Shown here one piece after another: positions 1 through 8,575 of a stretch of DNA of 64,000 nt; position 1 is the stretch's first letter, and the number at the start of each line of letters is the position of its first letter. Where the stretch lies: the NCBI RefSeq assembly GCF_001552275.1, contig NZ_BCQW01000001.1, forward strand, positions 248,001 through 312,000, written 5' to 3'. The position numbers and the translations under genes are program-made. The notes beneath the pieces were generated by a model. That model had not been told where the DNA came from and searched no databases. It saw only the letters and a list, made by a program, of their open reading frames with translations. This DNA is from Amphibacillus sediminis NBRC 103570. GTDB lineage: Bacteria > Bacillota > Bacilli > Bacillales > Amphibacillaceae.

Positions 1-273
1 CTCTGCCAAGTGTTCAACAGCTTGCTGAAAGGTGAAACCTTCAATCTCCATTAAAAAGGTAAAGACATTGCCCCCCTTACCACAACCAAAACAATGAAAA
101 ATTTGCTTATCTTGGGTAACTGAAAAAGATGGTGTTTTTTCACCATGGAAAGGACAAAGCCCAAAGTAATTTCGACCTTGCTTTTTTAAAGAGACGTACT
201 CACCAACAATATCGACAATATCATTCGCTTGTCGAATCTCATCTATTAAGTGCTCAGGAATTTGAGCGGCCAT
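1..273 (-). CDS. dnaG: DNA primase DnaG, 5' part only
   Basis: This is the N-terminal 91 codons of the replicative primase, which makes RNA primers for DNA polymerase at the fork. The gene runs off the left edge of the window. Translation shows the CHC2-type zinc-binding domain: CPFH at about residues 40-43 and CFGC at about 61-64, followed by [11 protein letters not shown]. In-frame ATG or GTG codons also occur at 279, 282 and 285. I chose the ATG at 273 because it gives the usual [14 protein letters not shown]-type start and has a GGTG-like site just upstream. The usual full length is about 600 residues, so only the primer-recognition finger is seen here. The family assignment is certain. 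Confidence 0.95.
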   Translation of the reverse strand, partial: MAAQIPEHLIDEIRQANDIVDIVGEYVSLKKQGRNYFGLCPFHGEKTPSFSVTQDKQIFHCFGCGKGGNVFTFLMEIEGFTFQQAVEHLAE

Positions 274-615
274 TAGCATCACCATTTAATTAGATTCTAG
301 AATAAAATCAAAAATTCCTGCAAGTTTCGACAAAAAATCCAGAAAATATTTTTTTCTTGGATTTCCCCCTCGGAAAACGCCTAAAAGTCCTAAGTCCTTT
401 GTGTTTTATGCTAGCTTACCTGTTCTACAAATGATCAACAAATTCCTGCTAAATCAAAAAAACTTCAATTAAGTGCCGTTTATCGATCTAGAAACAAGTA
501 AGCAAACCGAGCCACCTTAAGAAATCATGTCAATTGGCTTAACATGGAACATAGTATATATTTTTACCACAAATTAATATTATAATATAATTAATAAAAA
601 AAAGCTATTATTTTA

Positions 616-808
616 AATCAAATACGCTTTGGCGTATTTGCGCTCAGATTTTATCGAGCTTCACTCGAAAATTCCGTTTAAAAATCTGCGGCATCCGCCG
701 GAGACTTTAACTTGTTCACCCGGAGTTTTTCACCTACTAAATAGGATATTAATAGGCATTCATCTCTCCACATATAGAAGTGGGAGACTTCTGCTCAATG
801 TAGTTAAA
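616..808 (+). repeat. Dispersed repeat copy A (R1 type, complete)
   Basis: A complete copy of the R1 form. The left end has a hairpin with arms AATACGC and GCGTATT, followed by a CAGATTTTATCGAGCTTC block. A CATCCGCCGGAGACTTTAAC block comes next, then a TAGAAGTGG right hairpin and the terminal stretch TTCTGCTCAATGTAGTTAAA. Near-identical copies lie at 2067-2267 and, inverted, at 54530-54715. There is no coding content; the open frame running through it has no homologue that I recognise. It lies in the long dnaG-ppsR gap. I infer a non-autonomous mobile element. Confidence 0.8.
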
Positions 809-879
809 AAAATAGGAGCTGGTTCAATAGCAATCGAACCTTTAAGTGTTTTAAAATAGGAAAACTTAATAATTAGCTA

Positions 880-923
880 GAGAACGTCGGCACGGTTATC
901 TAATAACCACGTCGACGCTCTCC
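880..923. other. Imperfect 20-bp inverted repeat in the dnaG-ppsR gap
   Basis: Arms GAGAACGTCGGCACGGTTAT and ATAACCACGTCGACGCTCTC (880-923) face each other across a 3-nt loop with only a few mismatches. No U-run follows on either strand, so it does not look like a standard intrinsic terminator. Apart from this and repeat copy A, I see no gene between 274 and 1221. A weaker hairpin (CGGACAAGC/GCTTGCCCG, about 1172-1195) just downstream of ppsR may help end its transcript. Confidence 0.4.
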
Positions 924-1221
924 AAGTGAATAATCGTTTTTTCTAATCTCTATCTTTACCATTTCTTCTTAATAACAGACATTAATCATTAATACATGGA
1001 TGAACACGAAGCTGATATTTTGAAAATATTACCTAATTCTGTACTAGTTTTTCTTCCCCAAATCTGACTAACAATTGAGACATTTTTCTTAGGTGATAGC
1101 TTAAATTCACAGCTGCCTTTTTACTCTAGTCTGATCGGTTTGAGCCCTCGTTACGATGTCAGGCAAATGCAACGGACAAGCCTAAGCTTGCCCGATTGAG
1201 GAAAAATGATTATTCTATTTA

Positions 1222-2037
1222 TCATTCAGGTTGTGATGACATTCGAAGCAGCAGGATAATATTGGCTGTTTCCTCAACAGCTTTATTTGAGACGTCTATT
1301 ACCGGACAGCGGAGTCGCTCAACAATTTGTTCGAAGTATTCAAGTTCTTCATGAATCCTCTTTGGGGCGGCATAATTAGCATCTTCCTTTAAACCTAATG
1401 CCCGTAACCTTTCTTTTCGAATGCCATTTAATTTCTCAGGACTAATTTTCAATCCAAAGCATTTACTAGGATCCACTCGAAAAAGTTCTTCTGGAGGATC
1501 AACTTCTGGGACGACTGGAACATTAGCGACCTTAAGGCTTTTTAATGCTAAATATTGTGAAAGTGGTGTCTTAGATGTACGAGATACCCCCACTAAGACA
1601 ATATCAGCTTGCTCAATCCCACGTGGGTCACGACCATCATCATATTTAACGGCAAACTCTATTGCTTCAACCCTTTTAAAGTAGGCTTCATCTAGTTGGT
1701 GTCCTAAACCTGCTTCCATTCTTGGCTTCTTCTGAAATAAACGCTCCATCGCTTCAAGCATAGGACCAATAATATCAATGGCCTCAAGATCCATTTCAGC
1801 TGCCTTACGCTTAACATATTGACGCAAATCAGGGCTAACTAAAGTATAGCCAACTATGCCACGATCTTCAGCAGCTTTAATTAAAACTTGCTTAATTTTT
1901 GCTTTGTCCTCTACATATGGAGATCGAACAATTTCGTATTCTTGTCCATTGACGAATTGTAGTAAAGCAGCCTTTATCACTTTTTCAGCAGTTTCACCCA
2001 ATGAGTCTGAAATTAAATAAATGATTGGTTTATCCAT
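1222..2037 (-). CDS. ppsR: Pyruvate, phosphate dikinase regulatory protein (PPDK kinase/phosphorylase)
   Basis: A 271-residue member of the DUF299/PSRP family, called YqfL in B. subtilis. Family members are bifunctional: they phosphorylate the active-site threonine of pyruvate, phosphate dikinase using ADP and remove it using phosphate. The N-terminus [14 protein letters not shown] and the P-loop-like GVSRTSKT (residues 150-157) are characteristic. The ATG at 2037 has a good AGGAGT ribosome site. It sits between glyS and dnaG, as in many bacilli, but the ccpN gene found here in B. subtilis is missing. The whole 225-bp gap to glyS is repeat copy B, so expression probably depends on read-through from glyQS or on a promoter in the repeat. 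The family is certain; the target enzyme is not in the window. Confidence 0.9.
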   Translation of the reverse strand: MDKPIIYLISDSLGETAEKVIKAALLQFVNGQEYEIVRSPYVEDKAKIKQVLIKAAEDRGIVGYTLVSPDLRQYVKRKAAEMDLEAIDIIGPMLEAMERLFQKKPRMEAGLGHQLDEAYFKRVEAIEFAVKYDDGRDPRGIEQADIVLVGVSRTSKTPLSQYLALKSLKVANVPVVPEVDPPEELFRVDPSKCFGLKISPEKLNGIRKERLRALGLKEDANYAAPKRIHEELEYFEQIVERLRCPVIDVSNKAVEETANIILLLRMSSQPE

Positions 2038-2066
2038 TTGTCCACTCCTATTAAACCCACATTTTT

Positions 2067-2267
2067 AATCAAATGCGCCTTGGCGTATTTGTGCCCAGAT
2101 TTTATCGAGCTTCGCCCGAAAAATTCTCTCTTCAGAAAATCTGTGGCATCCGCCTGAGGCTTTAACTTTTTTCAACTGGGGTTTATCCCCTACTAAATGG
2201 TATACAATTATGCAGTCATCCCACCACTTATAGAAGTGGGAGATTTCTGCTAAATAAAGTAGTTAAA
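2067..2267 (+). repeat. Dispersed repeat copy B (R1 type, complete)
   Basis: A full-length R1 copy of about 200 bp. It begins AATCAAATGCGCCTTGGCGT and ends with the CCACTTATAGAAGTGG hairpin followed by TTTCTGCTAAATAAAGTAGTTAAA. It fills the entire gap between glyS and ppsR. Its terminal TTAA overlaps the glyS stop codon at 2263-2265, so the insertion point lies exactly at the end of the glyS reading frame. Confidence 0.8.
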
Positions 2268-4350
2268 ACTGTTGCTTCCATTCTATTTTATCGAAGCTAG
2301 CAAAGTGATCAACGAGGTCACCAAGCTGCTTCAGTAAAGCTAAACGATTTGCCCGAACGGCTAAATCGTCTGCCATCACCATAGTCTGATCAAAAAACGC
2401 TACAATAGATGGTGCTAATTGTCCAAGTATATCTAAGCTTTCTTCAAATTGTCCTGTCTCGATACAATTTAAGTAATCTGGGGTTATTTCTTGATAAGCA
2501 TTGTACAGTTGCTGCTCTGTCTCATTTTCAAATAGGTCTTGATTTACCGCTTCCTGTTCTCCTTTTTTCGCCAAATTCAAGACACGAATCAGTGCTTCTT
2601 GAATCGGTTTAAAGTTTGGATCGGTACGCTTAGCTTCTAATAATGCCGCCTTTTTCATGACATCACTTAATTTACCCAACCCTTGACTAAGAATTGCCTC
2701 AATGATATCTGTTCCGATCTGTTGTTCTTTCGCTAAATAAATGATTCTAGCTTTAATAAATTGCTCAAACTGTGCAATTACCTTATCTGGGGACTCCATC
2801 TCAACGGTTGACTGTTGATACAATTCTAACACAATATCCAATAATTGTTCTATACGAACTGACCAGTTTTGGTCGTTAATAATTTGAATAACACCCATTG
2901 CTTGCCGTCTTAAGCCATAAGGATCCTGTGATCCTGAAGGTACTAAGCCAACGCCAATACAACCAATAATGGTGTCAAGCTTATCTGCCACACTAACAAT
3001 TGCGCCAATTGTTGTTTTTGGTAGTTGATCATGAGCATGACGTGGCATATAGTGTTCATTTATAGCGACTGCAACTTCTGGATCTTCTCCGGCTAGGATA
3101 GCATATTTTTCACCCATTATTCCTTGTAGGTTGGTAAATTCATTAACCATAAGTGTAACTAAATCAAACTTGCTGATTTGTGCAGCACGTTGAACTTGAA
3201 CTTGTTCTGAATCTGTAAGGTTGAGTAAGATAGCTAGTTTATTGGCAATTTGTGTGACACGATCGACTTTATCTGCAATCGTCCCAAGCTTATCTTGAAA
3301 TACCATTCGTGATAATTTCTTATTATAGGCATCAATAGACTGCTTCTGATCCTCCTGATAGAAGAATACCGCATCAGCTAATCGCGCATTTAAAACTTTT
3401 TCATTCCCTCTTGAAACAATGTCGAGGTGATCCGTATTTCCATTTCTTACCGATACAAAAAATGGTAATAAACGTTTATTTTGGTCCCGAACAGGAAAGT
3501 AACGTTGATGCTCCTTCATAGATGTAATTAAAGCTTCATCTGGTACAGCCAAATAATCTTCACTAAACTGACCGTAAAAAACAGTTGGGTATTCAACAAG
3601 CTGCGTAACCTCTTCAAGCAATTCTTGGTCAATTGGAATACTCCATTCTTGGTTGGTCGCAAGCTGATTGATTTGATTGACTATTTGTTGTTTCCTTACT
3701 TTACTGTCAACGATAACGTATTGATTTTTTAATAAATCTTCATAAAGACTTGCTTCAGGAATCGAAATAGACTTACCTAAAAAGCGATGCCCAAATGACG
3801 TTCGACCACTTTTCACACCTTCAATTTCAAATGAAATTAGATCCGTTCCATATAAACCTACTAACCATTTAATTGGTCGAATAAAGCGCAATGTTCGAGT
3901 TGACCAGCGCATATTCTTTGGAAAGGTCAACGAGAGGATCACATCTCTAAATGATGGAAGTATGTCTGGTGTAGCTTTACCAGAAATAAATTTCTTTACA
4001 TAGATGTATTCAACATCTTTTATCGTTTTAAAGTAGATGTCTTCCACACTGACACCCTGGCCTTTAGTAAAACCAATGGCAGCTTTCGTCCAGTTACCAT
4101 CTTGATCTAACGCAATTTTTCTAGCCGGACCTTTTATCTCTTCCTCAAGATCTTGCTGCTTATTTGCTAACTGTTCAATCCGAACAGCCATCCGTCGTGG
4201 TGTCACAAAAACCTTAACAGCATGAAATTCTAATCGATGATCAGCCAACCATTTTTCAGTCTTTTGTTGAAGCTGAGTTTCCGTAGCTGCTAAAAACCGA
4301 GCCGGCATCTCTTCTAATCCAATTTCGTATAATACTTCATTCGTTGTCAA
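2263..4350 (-). CDS. glyS: Glycine--tRNA ligase beta subunit
   Basis: The beta chain of the bacterial alpha2-beta2 glycyl-tRNA synthetase. It carries tRNA-recognition and editing-type domains and charges tRNA-Gly together with GlyQ. Hallmarks are [11 protein letters not shown]-like residues at the N-terminus ([13 protein letters not shown]), TFPKNMRW near 165 and the C-terminal DALR-like anticodon-binding region. An ATG at 4359 is possible, but it abuts the GGAGG site. I prefer the TTG at 4350, nine bases past that site, which gives 695 residues. It overlaps the glyQ 3' end, which indicates translational coupling. It is co-transcribed with glyQ under the glycine T-box upstream. The stop codon lies within repeat copy B. 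Confidence 0.95.
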   Translation of the reverse strand: MTTNEVLYEIGLEEMPARFLAATETQLQQKTEKWLADHRLEFHAVKVFVTPRRMAVRIEQLANKQQDLEEEIKGPARKIALDQDGNWTKAAIGFTKGQGVSVEDIYFKTIKDVEYIYVKKFISGKATPDILPSFRDVILSLTFPKNMRWSTRTLRFIRPIKWLVGLYGTDLISFEIEGVKSGRTSFGHRFLGKSISIPEASLYEDLLKNQYVIVDSKVRKQQIVNQINQLATNQEWSIPIDQELLEEVTQLVEYPTVFYGQFSEDYLAVPDEALITSMKEHQRYFPVRDQNKRLLPFFVSVRNGNTDHLDIVSRGNEKVLNARLADAVFFYQEDQKQSIDAYNKKLSRMVFQDKLGTIADKVDRVTQIANKLAILLNLTDSEQVQVQRAAQISKFDLVTLMVNEFTNLQGIMGEKYAILAGEDPEVAVAINEHYMPRHAHDQLPKTTIGAIVSVADKLDTIIGCIGVGLVPSGSQDPYGLRRQAMGVIQIINDQNWSVRIEQLLDIVLELYQQSTVEMESPDKVIAQFEQFIKARIIYLAKEQQIGTDIIEAILSQGLGKLSDVMKKAALLEAKRTDPNFKPIQEALIRVLNLAKKGEQEAVNQDLFENETEQQLYNAYQEITPDYLNCIETGQFEESLDILGQLAPSIVAFFDQTMVMADDLAVRANRLALLKQLGDLVDHFASFDKIEWKQQF

Positions 4351-5230
4351 TGGCTTCATCCTCCTTTTTCAACATAGGAAAGCCTAGCTTTTCCCGTTCA
4401 TCTACATATAGCTTAGCTATAGAACGGGCTAGCTGACGGACACGGCCAATATAGCCTGTTCTTTCTGTTACAGAGATTACGCCTTTTGCATCAAGCAAAT
4501 TAAAGGCATGAGAACACTTTAATACATAATCATAGGCAGGAAAGACTAAACCTTTTTCCATCACTTGGGTAGCTTCTTGCTCATATTGATCAAATAACTT
4601 AAATAAGAGCTCCGTATTTGACTCCTCAAATGTATACTTCGAATGCTCATACTCTGGTTGATAGAAAATATCATGAACGGTAACACCTTCAGTCCATGTT
4701 AAATCAAATACATTTTCCTTATCTTGGATGTAAGATGCTAGTCTTTCGATTCCATAAGTAATTTCAACTGAAACAGGCTTTGCCTCTAATCCACCAATCT
4801 GTTGAAAATACGTAAACTGGGTAATTTCCATTCCGTCTAACCATACCTCCCAACCTAAGCCTGCTGCCCCTAAGGTTGGGTTTTCCCAATTATCTTCAAC
4901 GAAACGAATATCATGCATCAATGGGTCTATTCCAAGTTTCTTTAATGATTCTAAATAAATCTCTTGAATGTTATCAGGTGATGGCTTCATAATAACTTGA
5001 AATTGATGGTGCTGGTAAAGACGATTCGGATTGTCTCCATAGCGACCATCTGCTGGACGACGTGAAGGCTCAACATAGGCAACATTCCATGGTTCAGGAC
5101 CTAAACTCCGTAATAATGTCATAGGAGACATTGTCCCCGCTCCTTTTTCCACATCGTAAGCTTGCATTAAAATACACCCTTGATCAGACCAATGTTTTTG
5201 TAAAGTAAAAATTATCTCTTGTATATGCAT
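4337..5230 (-). CDS. glyQ: Glycine--tRNA ligase alpha subunit
   Basis: The catalytic class II alpha chain (297 residues) of glycyl-tRNA synthetase, which forms glycyl-adenylate and acts with GlyS. The sequence [23 protein letters not shown] followed by [19 protein letters not shown] is typical of the family. The open frame extends upstream to 5320, but that part is translated repeat sequence. I chose the ATG at 5230 because a GGAGGGAG site sits seven bases upstream and homologues start there. The leader carries a glycine T-box. Repeat copy C lies between the T-box terminator and this start. Confidence 0.96.
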   Translation of the reverse strand: MHIQEIIFTLQKHWSDQGCILMQAYDVEKGAGTMSPMTLLRSLGPEPWNVAYVEPSRRPADGRYGDNPNRLYQHHQFQVIMKPSPDNIQEIYLESLKKLGIDPLMHDIRFVEDNWENPTLGAAGLGWEVWLDGMEITQFTYFQQIGGLEAKPVSVEITYGIERLASYIQDKENVFDLTWTEGVTVHDIFYQPEYEHSKYTFEESNTELLFKLFDQYEQEATQVMEKGLVFPAYDYVLKCSHAFNLLDAKGVISVTERTGYIGRVRQLARSIAKLYVDEREKLGFPMLKKEDEAIDNE

Positions 5231-5278
5231 AATAACTCCCTCCATATTTGAAAAATTCCTGATAAGTACCCATTTATT

Positions 5279-5456
5279 AAATTTGCCTTGGATTTGCGTC
5301 CAGATTTTATCGAGCTTCACTCAATAAATTTCCTTTGACAAATTTGTCGACTTTAACTTTATTCAGCCAGAGTTTGCCCCCTTACAATGGTATACAATTA
5401 ACCATTCACCTCACCACTGATACAAGTGGTAGTCTTCTACTGAGTGAAAGTTAAAT
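5279..5456 (+). repeat. Dispersed repeat copy C (R1 type, degenerate)
   Basis: A diverged R1 copy. The left hairpin is damaged (AATTTGCCTTGGATTTGCG), but CAGATTTTATCGAGCTTCACTC is intact. The interior GGTATACAATTA block and the right end CACCACTGATACAAGTGGTAGTCTTCTACTGAGTGAAAGTTAAA are recognisable. It lies inside the glyQS transcript, downstream of the T-box terminator and upstream of the glyQ ribosome site. It would therefore be transcribed, in antisense orientation, whenever the T-box is open. Confidence 0.7.
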
Positions 5457-5519
5457 CTAGAGACCGTTTAACATGCTTCATGTGTCTGTTAACTCAATAC
5501 TTTGACAACTAAAATGAAG

Positions 5520-5745
5520 AAAACCCCGTCTCTATGCCTTAATATTAAGACATAGGGACGGGATTTCCGCGGTTCCACCCTATTTACTAAAGCCAGTTGA
5601 CTTTAGTCACTTTCATTCGCCTATGTTCAAGAGTGCCATTCAACTATTACCTTGCATCTGGCTTCCACCATTCCAGATTCGCTCTCGCAAGCACAATAGC
5701 CTACTTTTCTCTTTCATCACATAATGGTTATAAATGCTAATCAAA
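5520..5745 (-). promoter_or_regulatory. T-box leader for glyQS (glycine specifier)
   Basis: Read on the minus strand, the leader contains the conserved T-box GGGTGGAACCGCGG (5566-5580) and a stem III (ACTAAAG/CTTTAGT). An intrinsic terminator (GTCCCTATG paired with CATAGAGAC, then GGGGTTTTC) covers 5521-5564. A GGC glycine codon at 5634-5636 lies in the expected specifier region of stem I. T-boxes sense uncharged tRNA and allow read-through, here for glycyl-tRNA synthetase. The type is certain; the exact specifier position is inferred. Confidence 0.93.
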
Positions 5746-5787
5746 TGTTAATCGAATTTTAGCCTTTTGTCAAGCATGTTATCGGCT

Positions 5788-6534
5788 TTATGAGTCAAAC
5801 AAATCAATTTGATTCAAAAATTTCTTTGACTTTATATAGAGACCCCCATATTGCTCATAATATTGTTCAATTAACCCTTTTAGCACACGTTTGTTTTCTT
5901 CTTTAATAGATATATTCGCAATACGGTCCATGTTAACTTGAGCAAACAAGCGAAGGAGTTGAAGCTGGGTAGAATTTAGTTTGACAGAATACTTGTCAAG
6001 GTGATGGCAACGTTGACAAATCACACCACCTTCTGTAATGGAAAAACCAACAAGTAAATCTGTAGCTCCACAATGACAGCATCGATCAACAACTGGTGCA
6101 AATCCTGCTATTTGGTAGAGCTTTAACTCATACATCATAACCAAAACGATTGGGTCCTTGTCTTGACTTAATGCCGTTAACGTTGCATCAAATTGTTTAA
6201 ATAGATAATAATCTGGTTTTTTTTCTTCCATTAGCTTGTCTGTTAATTCTGCTAAGTAGCTTGCATAGGCCGTTTGCACAATATTTTCTCTAATTTTCCG
6301 ATACGATTGGATGACTTCCCCTTGTTGAATTGCTCCAAGTCCTTTCCCTAATTGAATGAGAAATTGGCCATGGATAAACATCTGTGCAATAGCTGCCATT
6401 CGGCTTTTAGGCTTTTTTGCCCCACGTGCAATGGCAGCTATTTTTCCATATTCTTTAGAAAATATTGTTACAATTTTATGTGTTTCCCCATAATCTTGTG
6501 TTCGAATAATGATACCCTCAACTTTTTCAAACAC
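5788..6534 (-). CDS. recO: DNA repair protein RecO
   Basis: A 248-residue recombination mediator that helps load RecA onto SSB-coated single-stranded DNA in the RecFOR pathway and anneals complementary strands. The N-terminal OB-fold begins FEKVEGIIIRTQDYGETHKIVTIF. A zinc-binding cluster is visible as CCHC at 152-155 and CQRC at 173-176. The start is GTG, with a GGTGAGAG-like site partly overlapping it. The order era-yqzL-recO-glyQ is as in B. subtilis. Length and domain order are normal. Confidence 0.94.
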   Translation of the reverse strand: MFEKVEGIIIRTQDYGETHKIVTIFSKEYGKIAAIARGAKKPKSRMAAIAQMFIHGQFLIQLGKGLGAIQQGEVIQSYRKIRENIVQTAYASYLAELTDKLMEEKKPDYYLFKQFDATLTALSQDKDPIVLVMMYELKLYQIAGFAPVVDRCCHCGATDLLVGFSITEGGVICQRCHHLDKYSVKLNSTQLQLLRLFAQVNMDRIANISIKEENKRVLKGLIEQYYEQYGGLYIKSKKFLNQIDLFDS

Positions 6535-6563
6535 CTCTCACCAATCCCTTTTAGTATTCATTG

Positions 6564-6683
6564 TTAGGTTGGATCGATCAAATCCATTTGATCTTGATCA
6601 TCATCTAGCTCATATTCCTTCATGAGTAAATAGGTTTCAATGTTTCCTGTTTGACTAAAAACAATCCAAGGTAAATCATTCAT
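6564..6683 (-). CDS. yqzL: YqzL family small protein
   Basis: A 39-residue protein starting MNDLPWIVFSQTGNIETYLLMKEYELDD. The core matches the YqzL pattern (W..F..TGN.E.YLL.KE), and the gene lies between era and recO exactly as in B. subtilis. The ATG at 6683 is preceded by a GAGGTG ribosome site nine bases upstream. The C-terminus is acidic. Function is unknown; no membrane segment or metal site is visible. It is probably co-transcribed with era and recO. Confidence 0.88.
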   Translation of the reverse strand: MNDLPWIVFSQTGNIETYLLMKEYELDDDQDQMDLIDPT

Positions 6684-6812
6684 GATGTCTACACCTCTTC
6701 TTTTTAGTTAAAAACATTCACATTAATAGAATGACCTGAATAGTTGGTTCGATGTTGATTAATTTTTTCCATGAATAAAGCATAAGCTACTAGGTCAAAT
6801 CAAATCAGAAAT

Positions 6813-7715
6813 TTAGTAATCATTTTGATCAAAGCCATACTCCTGCAAATAACGCTCTTTATTTCGCCAGTCTTTTTGAACTTTTACCCAAAGCTCTAAA
6901 TAAACCTTACTTCCAAGCAATCGCTCTATATCACGACGAGCTTGTGAGCCTATTTTTTTGAGCATTGCTCCCTGTTTACCAATAATTATACCCTTTTGGG
7001 ATTTACGTTCAATAATGATGATCGCTTGAACCAATACCTTTTCATCTGGTTTTTTTTCAATTTTCTCAATCACTACTGCGATAGAATGCGGTACTTCCTC
7101 TCGTGTTAATTGTAACGCCTTTTCTCTAATTAATTCACTGATGATAAAACGTTCAGGGTGATCAGTAATTTGATCATCAGGATAATATTTTGGGCCAGAA
7201 GGTAACTGATCTTTTAATACAGTAAGTAAATGGTCAACGTTATTGCCTTCCAACGCAGAAATTGGAATTATTTCTTTAAATGGATATTTATCTTTATAGC
7301 GTATAATTAGATCAAATAACTGATCAGGATGAACTTGATCGATTTTATTGACAATTAAATAAACAGGACGAGAAACTTGAGCCAAGCGATCGATAATATA
7401 TTGATCGCCTTTTCCATAGCCTTCTTCTGCATTGATCATAAATATAACTGCATCAACTTCATTTAATGTATTTTCAGCAAGCTTGACCATAAAGTCCCCA
7501 AGCTTGTGTTTGGGTTTATGAATGCCTGGTGTATCGATAAAAATCATTTGTGCATCATTTTGGGTCAATACACCTTGAATGGTATTACGTGTCGTCTGGG
7601 CTTTGTCACTCATGATTGCAATCTTTTGACCAATGACACGATTCAAAAATGTCGATTTCCCTACATTTGGCCGACCAATAATCGTAATAAAACCAGACTT
7701 AAATTCTTCTTGCAT
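6813..7715 (-). CDS. era: GTPase Era
   Basis: A 300-residue GTPase that binds the 3' end of 16S rRNA and assists 30S subunit maturation. The G-domain motifs are clear: GRPNVGKS (14-21), DTPG, NKID and a SALEG-type G5. A C-terminal KH domain follows ([19 protein letters not shown]). An ATG directly after a TTG is preferred (7715), because GGAGG lies eight bases upstream. The cdd gene that separates era from dgkA in B. subtilis is missing, and the dgkA stop is only 22 bp upstream of the era start. Confidence 0.96.
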   Translation of the reverse strand: MQEEFKSGFITIIGRPNVGKSTFLNRVIGQKIAIMSDKAQTTRNTIQGVLTQNDAQMIFIDTPGIHKPKHKLGDFMVKLAENTLNEVDAVIFMINAEEGYGKGDQYIIDRLAQVSRPVYLIVNKIDQVHPDQLFDLIIRYKDKYPFKEIIPISALEGNNVDHLLTVLKDQLPSGPKYYPDDQITDHPERFIISELIREKALQLTREEVPHSIAVVIEKIEKKPDEKVLVQAIIIIERKSQKGIIIGKQGAMLKKIGSQARRDIERLLGSKVYLELWVKVQKDWRNKERYLQEYGFDQNDY

Positions 7716-7737
7716 CAAACTTCCTCCTCATGTCTAT

Positions 7738-8118
7738 CTAGATGAATATGGCAATTATTTTGGGTAAGAAAATAATAATGCCATTAATGATGGCAACGAT
7801 GCTGGCTAACAGGACTGCTGCTGCCGATAAGTCTTTAATTATCCCAGCTAATCGATGCCGTTCAGGAGCTAAATAATCTAATAATTGTTCAATAGCTGTA
7901 TTAAATAGCTCAGCAACGAAAACAAATCCAATTGTAAGACTTAGCAAAACCCACTCAACCGCTGAGATTGACAAAATAATGGCTACAGCAATCACGATCA
8001 ACATCATAAATAGATGCACACGCATATTTATTTCATGTATTAAAGCAAATTTCAAGCCATTTAACGCATAGCCTAGACCGACCCGGTTCTTCTTAACTTC
8101 TCGGTAATCCGAAGTCAT
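7738..8118 (-). CDS. dgkA: Undecaprenol/diacylglycerol kinase family membrane protein
   Basis: A 126-residue DagK-type integral membrane kinase; B. subtilis DgkA phosphorylates undecaprenol. Three hydrophobic helices are evident, at about residues 33-52, 54-72 and 94-122. The family signature FVAELFNTAIEQLLD is followed by IKDLSAAAVLLAS. The ATG at 8118 lies inside the ybeY 3' end (26-bp overlap), so the two are translationally coupled. The era-dgkA-ybeY-yqfF-phoH order is conserved. Lipid recycling for cell-wall synthesis is the likely role. Confidence 0.92.
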   Translation of the reverse strand: MTSDYREVKKNRVGLGYALNGLKFALIHEINMRVHLFMMLIVIAVAIILSISAVEWVLLSLTIGFVFVAELFNTAIEQLLDYLAPERHRLAGIIKDLSAAAVLLASIVAIINGIIIFLPKIIAIFI

Positions 8119-8560
8119 TTAACAAAGCCTCTTGTCGGGCAAACATTTCTTTTTCATCCGACTCATTGATATGATCATATCCTAATAAGTGTAGAAACCC
8201 ATGTAAAGCTAGAAATCCAAATTCTCTGGCTAAGCTATGCTTATATTCCTCTGCCTGCTCTTGTGCTTTTTCTACTGAAATAACAATGTCACCCAAAGTA
8301 ATGGGAAGCTCCTCACCAATTATAGCTAACTCCTCTTCCCCTTGCTCCTGAAGTGCAAATGAAATGACGTCGGTTGGGCGATCTACTTGTCGATAATTCC
8401 GATTCAACTCTTGAATGTTCTGATTATCGACAAAATTAACTGATACTTCTACTTCTGGGCTAATGCCTTCTTCTTTAGCTGCATAGGTTAATAAACGGTC
8501 TATTAAATCAATATGTTCTTCTGCAACTGAATTGGTTTGATCGTGAAAATCAATGTGCAT
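8093..8560 (-). CDS. ybeY: Endoribonuclease YbeY (rRNA maturation factor)
   Basis: A 155-residue metal-dependent endoribonuclease involved in 16S rRNA 3'-end maturation and ribosome quality control. The zinc signature HGFLHLLGYDH spans 120-130, with histidines 120, 124 and 130 as ligands. The central RPTDVISFAL motif (61-70) is also typical. Its start is 16 bp from yqfF and its end overlaps dgkA, so it belongs to one operon with phoH, yqfF and era. In many bacteria YbeY, PhoH and Era are functional partners. Confidence 0.96.
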   Translation of the reverse strand: MHIDFHDQTNSVAEEHIDLIDRLLTYAAKEEGISPEVEVSVNFVDNQNIQELNRNYRQVDRPTDVISFALQEQGEEELAIIGEELPITLGDIVISVEKAQEQAEEYKHSLAREFGFLALHGFLHLLGYDHINESDEKEMFARQEALLNDFGLPRS

Positions 8561-8575
8561 GATCAGATACCTCCT

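Noticed and set aside
616-860. A 76-codon plus-strand frame
   Set aside because: It consists of repeat copy A plus flank; the same repeat elsewhere does not keep the frame open, and there is no ribosome site.
880-923. Inverted repeat considered as terminator or attachment site
   Set aside because: No U-run follows on either strand and no integrase is nearby; recorded only as a structure.
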